Shown here piece after piece: positions 59,401 to 64,000 of a DNA stretch of 64,000 nt. The stretch is from assembly GCF_900343155.1 (NCBI RefSeq), contig NZ_OUNG01000004.1:1-64000 (forward strand). The letters are read 5' to 3'. Position 1 is the stretch's first letter; every line of letters begins with the position of its first letter. The translations under genes and the position numbers were made by a program. The notes under the pieces were generated by a model. The model saw only the letters and a program-made list of their open reading frames with translations, did not search any database and was not told the origin of the DNA. The DNA is from Lactimicrobium massiliense (GTDB taxonomy: Bacteria > Bacillota_I > Bacilli_A > Erysipelotrichales > Erysipelotrichaceae).

Positions 59401-60493
59401 GCACAGCCAAATCTTTGGTGAGTTTGTGCAATCTCCCGCATGCATGGCACATCTGACTGCTGGGAAAGAACTTCCCAACTTTGATGACGCGCTTTCCAGC
59501 CCTATGTGCTTTATAAGCAAGCATGCTGGTAAACATGCCCCATCCCTTGTCACCGACAGACTTTCCGAAGTGCAAAGACTGTGACATTGCCCTCATATTC
59601 AGATCCTCTATTCCGATCATGTCGTAGGTATCCACTAACTGTCGTGACAGCTTGTGTAAGGCATCGCTGCGCTGATGCTTGGCTTTCGCACTCAACTTTG
59701 CGATTTTTACCCGCTGCTTACGATAGTTGGAAGATCCTTTCTCCATATGAGACAGTTTTCTCTGCTCTCTGGCAATTCTGTTCTGCATAGCATGATATGG
59801 TTTGCCATAATCGATATGCTTACCGTTGGAATCGACACAAAAGTTATGCATAGACATATCCAGCCCGATTGCATTGTCCGGATCGATGTCATGGCATATC
59901 TCTTCATGCGGCACTTCGTACAGGAGTGAAAAATAGTATTTGCCATCAGGCTCATGGGTGACAGTAACAGACTTCAGTACGCCGTGTGCTGGCACCGTAC
60001 GATGTGCTTTGACCCTGATTTCTCCATCAATCTTAGGGAGTTTGAGAAATCCTGTTTTTCTTTTGCCCATCCGAAAACGCAGATTGGCTGCGCCTTTGGA
60101 GGCAATATTTGTTGTGTATGAATCATAATGATCAGCTTTTCTTTTATACTTCGGATAGGCAGATTTGCCATTGAAGAAGTTGCCGAACGCTCTATTAAGG
60201 TGCAGCTGCACGTTTGCAAGCGCAAGCGAATCAACCTCTTTCAGCCATTGACAGCATGACAGATGTTTGTACCATGCGGGCGTCAGATTTAATGACTCAC
60301 CTGTCTGCTTATAACATGCAGACCGATCATGCAGCATGCGATTATACAACCATCTGCAGGCGCCAAGCGTCTGGTTTAACGTCTCCATTTGCGCAGATGT
60401 CGGCATGCCGCAAAAGCGCAATGCAATGCGATCAACCTCTGCAGAGGCACACTGTCCCGGTTTTCTTTTCTTTGCATTTGTGCTATTCGACAT
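59300..60493 (-). CDS. tnpB: TnpB RNA-guided nuclease
   Basis: 397 residues from the ATG at 60493 (AGGAG spaced 9 nt). RuvC residues: Asp in IGLDMSMHNFCVDS, Glu in IGIEDLNMRAM and Asp in HDRDENAALNI. The zinc ribbon has CHACG and CPDCG. N-terminal HTH_OrfB segment present. All catalytic positions are intact, so the protein may be an active guide-RNA-directed nuclease. Follows tnpA by 19 bp. Confidence 0.94.
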   Translation of the reverse strand: MSNSTNAKKRKPGQCASAEVDRIALRFCGMPTSAQMETLNQTLGACRWLYNRMLHDRSACYKQTGESLNLTPAWYKHLSCCQWLKEVDSLALANVQLHLNRAFGNFFNGKSAYPKYKRKADHYDSYTTNIASKGAANLRFRMGKRKTGFLKLPKIDGEIRVKAHRTVPAHGVLKSVTVTHEPDGKYYFSLLYEVPHEEICHDIDPDNAIGLDMSMHNFCVDSNGKHIDYGKPYHAMQNRIAREQRKLSHMEKGSSNYRKQRVKIAKLSAKAKHQRSDALHKLSRQLVDTYDMIGIEDLNMRAMSQSLHFGKSVGDKGWGMFTSMLAYKAHRAGKRVIKVGKFFPSSQMCHACGRLHKLTKDLAVREWTCPDCGHHHDRDENAALNIRDEAVRIYCTC

Positions 60494-60512
60494 ACCTGCC
60501 GCTCCTTTCCAG

Positions 60513-60929
60513 TTAGCGTTGAACATTCTGCTGATGAGCGATATAGCGTTTTACATTTTCTTCGCTTGTAGATCCTATCGTTTCAATGAAATAAGAGCCA
60601 TTCCACAACTGTCCTCTCCATAATTGGTTTCTGAGCTCTGGATACAATTTGAACAGGCGCAGACCTGATGTTCCTTTCAGGTGCTTGACAATAAATGTAA
60701 TTGACAGCTTTGGAGGGGCGGTCACAAAGCAATGTACATGGTCTGCTTCACCAACCTCGCACTGGTCAAGTGAGAAGCCATTCTCCGCGGCCACATCGTG
60801 TACGATCTGCTGCAGTGACTTTTCAATATCAGGTGTCAGCACTTTACGCCTGTATTTGACGCACCAGACAATGTGATAGTGAATGTTGTATACGCAGGTA
60901 CGCGCATGTATATATCTGTCATCTTTCAT
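60513..60929 (-). CDS. tnpA: IS200/IS605 transposase TnpA (Y1, HUH)
   Basis: 138 residues. HUH motif in ADHVHCFVT (~62-70) and catalytic Tyr in SEENVKRYIAHQQ (~128). It moves single-stranded element DNA by recognising subterminal hairpins. Frame intact. Confidence 0.93.
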   Translation of the reverse strand: MKDDRYIHARTCVYNIHYHIVWCVKYRRKVLTPDIEKSLQQIVHDVAAENGFSLDQCEVGEADHVHCFVTAPPKLSITFIVKHLKGTSGLRLFKLYPELRNQLWRGQLWNGSYFIETIGSTSEENVKRYIAHQQNVQR

Positions 60930-61128
60930 ACATATAGTATAGTATATATAATTCGAATATTTGTATTATTATCAAGCAAATATGTATAGTACACATAGTT
61001 TAAAAAGGCCGATTCATCTCCCCTACAAGTAAGGGGGAATTCTCGGCATACTTCTTAAAACCGTGTCTTATATTTTCAATAGATTAAATTCACTATGCAA
61101 TAAAGTTTCAGAGATTGTACAATTGTTC

Positions 61129-61142
61129 TGTAGTAAACTACA
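61129..61142. promoter_or_regulatory. Palindrome before the RpiR regulator
   Basis: TGTAG-N4-CTACA lies 12 bp before the rpiR-type start, in a suitable place for autoregulation. Only this one copy is seen, so support is weak. Confidence 0.4.
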
Positions 61143-61154
61143 TATTGTCCAAAT

Positions 61155-62012
61155 ATGAAAAACGTTACCATCTTATTGCGCGAAAATGCTGATTATCTCA
61201 ACCCGGCCGAAAAAGCCGCCGCTGAGTATATTCTGAAAAACCCATCCAGTGCGTCCAGCCAGTCTGTTCAGCAGATTGCTGCCAATGCTTTTGTCTCTCC
61301 CGCTGCCGTTGTCCGTATGTGCAAATCCCTTGGCTTCAAAGGCTTCAAGGAATTCAAGACTGCTTTAACCGCAGATCTTGCCTCCCAGAGCGTGACTTTT
61401 TCACTGAGTCAGGAAGATATCCAGAAGGGAGATACCCTCAGCGATATCATCCATAAAGTCACGCAGAAAAACATCCAGTCGCTGTATGATACGCTGCGCC
61501 TGATGGATCCTGATGAACTTGACAAGTGTATTAAAGCAATGCACAAGGCAAAACAGGTCAAGCTGTTCGGGCTGGGAGCCTCCCTGATTGTTGCCAAAGA
61601 TGCCTACCTCAAGTTTCTTCGCATCAACAAGAACTGTATCATCAACGAAGACTGGCATGCCCAGCTGATCTGTGCCCGCAACAGTACACCCGATGATCTT
61701 GGCATCATCATCTCTTATTCAGGCGAAACAGAGGAAATGATCACCTGTGCTCAGGAACTGAAGAAGAACGGCACGCCGATCATGACCATCAGCAGATGTG
61801 TCGCCTCTTCCATTGCAAAGATGGCAGACATGCACCTGTATACAACTGCCAATGAATCACTGTTCCGCTCCGGCTCCATGAGCAGCCGGATCTCCCAGCT
61901 CAATATCATTGATATTCTGTATACCGCCTATGCCAACAGTGAATATGACTATGCCATGGCAGAGTTGAAGAAGACGCATATCAAAAAAGAGCATCAGGAT
62001 GAAAAAGACTGA
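61155..62012 (+). CDS. RpiR/MurR-family transcriptional regulator
   Basis: 285 residues: N-terminal HTH_6 (NPAEKAAAEYILKNPSSASSQSVQQIAANAFVSPAAVVRMCKSLGFKGFKEFK) and C-terminal SIS domain (~125-260; VKLFGLGASLIVAKDAYLKFLRI, GIIISYSGETEEM). The family senses sugar phosphates; E. coli MurR controls murQ through MurNAc-6-phosphate. Lying divergent to murQ and next to nagB, it is a good candidate regulator of MurNAc/GlcN recycling. Confidence 0.9.
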   Translation: MKNVTILLRENADYLNPAEKAAAEYILKNPSSASSQSVQQIAANAFVSPAAVVRMCKSLGFKGFKEFKTALTADLASQSVTFSLSQEDIQKGDTLSDIIHKVTQKNIQSLYDTLRLMDPDELDKCIKAMHKAKQVKLFGLGASLIVAKDAYLKFLRINKNCIINEDWHAQLICARNSTPDDLGIIISYSGETEEMITCAQELKKNGTPIMTISRCVASSIAKMADMHLYTTANESLFRSGSMSSRISQLNIIDILYTAYANSEYDYAMAELKKTHIKKEHQDEKD

Positions 62013-62018
62013 CAAAGA

Positions 62019-62050
62019 GGCTGCTGTCAAATAACAGCAGCCCCCTTTTC
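62019..62050 (+). terminator. Terminator of the RpiR regulator
   Basis: GGCTGCTGT/ACAGCAGCC stem then CCCTTTTC. Confidence 0.85.
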
Positions 62051-62080
62051 TCATATGCTTTTATACTTTTCAATCGATGA

Positions 62081-62806
62081 TTAAAGCTTTGAAGCAGCAG
62101 CTTCATCCAGGAATACCACTGTGTCCGGATGTCTCTGCAGAATGCTTGCCGGGCAGGATGTGCTGACAGGTTCCTTGACCATGTCATGCACTGCCTGTGC
62201 CTTGTTAGCACCCGTCGCAATCAAGATAATCTTCCGGCAGCGCATGATATCCGCAAGACCTGTGGTGATTGCCATGGTCGGCACCTTGGATTCATCATGA
62301 TCAAAGAAACGAGCGTTATCATGAATCGTCTGCTGTTTCAGATGAACAAGATGCACCAGGGAATCAAATGGCGTGCCAGGTTCATTGAAAGCAATGTGGC
62401 CATCCGAGCCAATGCCCAGTACCTGCAGATCAATTCTTACCTTTGCAAGCATGTTCTCATAATCATGGCATGCCTTTTCTTCATCCTGGGCACAGCCACA
62501 CGGAATATGAATATTCTCTTCCTTCACATCGATATACCGGAACAGCTTTTCATGCATGAATGTGTAGTAACTCTGCGGATGATTCTGTGGCAGACCCACA
62601 TACTCATCCAGATTATATGTCACCACATCCTGATACGATGTCACGTTTTCAGAATGATCCTTTGCCATCAATGCATACAGACCCTCAGGAGAACTGCCCG
62701 TAGCCAGTCCCAGTACTGCATCCTTCTTCTCACTCACCGTATTCTTCATCACCTTGAAAGCAGCCTCAGCAACATGCTGTGCATCCGGTGCTACAACAAT
62801 CTTCAT
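62081..62806 (-). CDS. nagB: Glucosamine-6-phosphate deaminase
   Basis: 241 residues from the ATG at 62806 (GGAGG). Converts GlcN-6-phosphate to fructose-6-phosphate and ammonia. Active-site segments: LATGSSPEGLY (phosphate loop), TYNLDEYVGL (catalytic Asp) and GIGSDGHIAFNEPG (Asp-His-Glu). Convergent with the RpiR regulator gene. Together with murQ it completes wall-sugar salvage apart from nagA, which is not in view. Confidence 0.95.
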   Translation of the reverse strand: MKIVVAPDAQHVAEAAFKVMKNTVSEKKDAVLGLATGSSPEGLYALMAKDHSENVTSYQDVVTYNLDEYVGLPQNHPQSYYTFMHEKLFRYIDVKEENIHIPCGCAQDEEKACHDYENMLAKVRIDLQVLGIGSDGHIAFNEPGTPFDSLVHLVHLKQQTIHDNARFFDHDESKVPTMAITTGLADIMRCRKIILIATGANKAQAVHDMVKEPVSTSCPASILQRHPDTVVFLDEAAASKL

Positions 62807-62912
62807 ATGCAAAACCTCCAATCCACTATGGCTTTTATTACAGCCCAATCCATATTCTATGCATTTCACCATAAGACGGTAATTCAAATGCTGAAACTAT
62901 ATTTCAATCATG

Positions 62913-63050
62913 ACCGCCCGTAAAACGGGCGGTTTGTCCTAAGCCTATAAGGCTTTATTACTAGCCAGCGTCTTAAGGCGCTGGCTTTCACATCTTCAAT
63001 GTTCAAGCCACGATTGCAGTTTAACTCTCTCGCATGCCCGTTAAACGGGC
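62913..63050 (-). ncRNA. Hairpin cluster at the right end of the IS200 element
   Basis: Four stems in about 140 nt: GCCCG/CGGGC (63036-63050), AGCCAGCG/CGCTGGCT (62963-62986), AAGCC/GGCTT (62941-62955) and the terminal hairpin (62913-62933). Longer than needed for transposase binding; possibly a structured RNA such as an omegaRNA relic. Transcription is not shown. Confidence 0.4.
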
Positions 63051-63058
63051 TCTTTTAC

Positions 63059-63574
63059 TCATGACTTCGCTGTTGTCTTCCGATTCGGATTCGGCTTTCT
63101 GTTTTCTTTATCCTCTCCGAATGGATCTTCATATTCCTTTACGCTTAACTTATCTTTTGCGATATCTGCGCTTTCCTGTTCACGGATATATTTGCGTATT
63201 GTGGATTCATTGATCCCTACTGTGCTCACATAGTATCCTTCCGCCCAAAAATGTCTGTTCCCATATTTGTATTTCAGGTTCGCATGCTTATCAAATATTT
63301 CAAGCGAGGACTTTCCTTTGATGTATCCCATGATCTGTGATACAGAGTACTTTGGAGGGATACTCAAAAGAAGATGTACGTGGTCGGGCATCAGATGCCC
63401 TTCCAGAATCTCCACTCCTTTGTATTTGCACAGCAGTTTTATGATATCCCGGATATCTGGGCGCAGTTGATTATAAATTACTTTTCTTCTATACTTCGGA
63501 GTGAACACGACATGATATACGCAGTAATATTTCGTGTGAGCTAATGAATCATATTTGTTAGCCGTATTTGGCAC
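63059..63574 (-). CDS. tnpA: IS200 transposase TnpA
   Basis: 171 residues, starting at a GTG (63574). HUH motif MPDHVHLLLS (~63-72), catalytic Tyr in ESTIRKYIREQE (~130), with a longer charged tail than usual. The start codon and its ribosome binding region lie in one arm of a large stem (63571-63629), as known for translational repression of IS200. Confidence 0.92.
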   Translation of the reverse strand: MPNTANKYDSLAHTKYYCVYHVVFTPKYRRKVIYNQLRPDIRDIIKLLCKYKGVEILEGHLMPDHVHLLLSIPPKYSVSQIMGYIKGKSSLEIFDKHANLKYKYGNRHFWAEGYYVSTVGINESTIRKYIREQESADIAKDKLSVKEYEDPFGEDKENRKPNPNRKTTAKS

Positions 63575-63629
63575 CTCATCTTTCTAGAATCGTGACTTGG
63601 ACAATCACCATTCTAGATAGATGGGGTGC
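63571..63629 (-). promoter_or_regulatory. 5' stem-loop covering the IS200 tnpA start
   Basis: GCACCCCATC pairs with GATGAGGTGC (one mismatch), extended by CTAGAAT/ATTCTAG and GTGA/TCAC inside. The GAGG-like ribosome binding site and GTG start are both buried in the stem, expected to keep transposase synthesis low. Confidence 0.65.
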
Positions 63630-63728
63630 TTCTTTCTATAAGAAGCACCGGCCTTCCTCCCGCATAGCGGGAGGTTTTCTGTTTCGCACCTCTTCGGTGC
63701 TCAACAGCGCTCCTACGCATAAACAAAA

Positions 63729-63753
63729 AGAGGAAGCCTTCACTTCCTCTTTT
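63729..63753 (-). terminator. Terminator of hypA
   Basis: Reverse strand AAGAGGAAG/CTTCCTCTTT stem ending in T's, overlapping the hypA stop. Confidence 0.8.
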
Positions 63754-64000
63754 ACTGCAGATTCTCAGCTTCTACGCTCTTGTCTTCCTGCTCTGTGTCC
63801 GTCTCTGCCTCTACTTCCTTGATGATGCATTCATTGCCTGTCACAAGCCACGTATTCTCACTATGGCAATAGGGACAGATCTTGGCATATCTGACAGTTG
63901 GATACGTCTTGCCGCAGTCTCCGCACATCGTTACGGCCGGAATCTCTTCAATCTTCAGCTCGCATTCTGTTAACAGCGGATGTTTCTTGCGGAAATAGTT
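63752..64000 (-). CDS. hypA: HypA-like hydrogenase nickel metallochaperone, C-terminal part
   Basis: 83 codons run to the window edge, so the N-terminal nickel-binding part is outside. The zinc domain is clear: VTMCGDCGKTYPTV and ICPYCHSEN (CxxC pairs), preceded by LKIEEIPA. The acidic tail (IKEVEAETDTEQEDK) extends past the usual end. Suggests a NiFe hydrogenase or urease maturation locus next door. Annotation rests on the zinc domain only. Confidence 0.8.
   Translation of the reverse strand, partial: NYFRKKHPLLTECELKIEEIPAVTMCGDCGKTYPTVRYAKICPYCHSENTWLVTGNECIIKEVEAETDTEQEDKSVEAENLQ

Larger units (their letters stand above)
59087..61054 (-). mobile_element. IS605-type element (tnpA + tnpB)
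   Basis: Contains Y1 transposase tnpA and tnpB in order. Right end: a hairpin CTCGG-CTACAAGTAA-CCGAG (59095-59114) followed on the reverse strand by GTAGTTCAC, the likely terminus at 59087. Left end: an imperfect palindrome (61008-61047) whose loop carries the same CTACAAGTAA. A TTTTAA (61060-61055, reverse strand) directly outside is a plausible target motif. Ends are inferred from hairpins, with no target duplication expected for this class. Confidence 0.75.
62905..63685 (-). mobile_element. IS200-type element with solo tnpA
   Basis: One Y1 transposase gene, flanked by terminal hairpins: ACCGCCCG/CGGGCGGT at 62913-62933 (right end) and CCTCCCGC/GCGGGAGG at 63656-63674 (left end). No tnpB. 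Exact termini are uncertain to about 15 bp. Confidence 0.7.

Overview
This window is a mid-G+C stretch (about half G+C by eye, with AT-rich pockets at roughly 1-3300, 22950-24250, 48850-50270 and 60930-61150). It comes from a fermentative, low-redox member of the Bacillota. Supporting traits are a T-box leader, a two-subunit iron-sulfur L-serine dehydratase, pyruvate formate-lyase with its activase, a Bacillus-type PurF, strong AGGAGG ribosome binding sites, no sporulation genes in view, and IS1634-, IS605- and IS200-type elements. An erysipelotrichial gut or oral lineage is my best guess, but it is inference from gene style and not a measured placement.

Region by region: 1-3255 is the wreck of a type II CRISPR-Cas locus. 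It holds a 275-residue N-terminal cas9 fragment, an IS1634-like element inserted just upstream of its start with an exact 210-bp flanking direct repeat, a second 5' stub of cas9, and a divergent tracrRNA-like gene with its own promoter and terminator. Region 3456-14163 is ordinary metabolism and envelope: a DMT exporter, an SDR, sdaAA/sdaAB, a membrane GDPD, an L,D-transpeptidase and a SWIM/SNF2 helicase. Region 14213-15694 is a toxin-antitoxin relic (broken HigB-like toxin, intact XRE antitoxin) whose antitoxin is translationally coupled to a ten- or eleven-span membrane protein. Next come sbcD/sbcC and purF.

Region 21379-24750 is a small accessory island. It contains a tripartite HipBST toxin-antitoxin module with three 18-bp palindromic operators spaced exactly 41 bp apart, duplicated scraps of hipB and of a DUF1304 gene, and an autoregulated-looking HTH/membrane-protein pair. 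Region 24807-36800 carries a MATE-lipid kinase-PfkB operon, gdhA, a BlaI/SseB-membrane/M18 aminopeptidase operon, pflA-pflB and brnQ behind a T-box leader. Region 37444-48666 has argS, a HAD-like and a nitrilase-like protein that both lack their catalytic nucleophile, pepC, tcdA, an EEP phosphatase, D-LDH coupled to a GH29 fucosidase, a DUF362 protein and tRNA-Lys.

Region 50273-58011 holds an LigB dioxygenase operon, a GGDEF protein, a tightly overlapped three-gene peptidase/amidase operon, an aldo/keto reductase-like protein missing three of four catalytic residues, and a second MATE pump. Region 58149-62806 is amino-sugar recycling: murQ, an RpiR/MurR regulator and nagB, with an IS605-type tnpA-tnpB element sitting exactly between murQ and its probable divergent regulator. 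An IS200 element (solo tnpA) and the 3' part of hypA close the window.

The most notable items are the IS1634/cas9/tracrRNA wreck with its long duplication, the HipBST module with its operator array, three independent probable pseudoenzymes, and the antitoxin/BlaI operons that carry uncharacterised multi-span membrane proteins.
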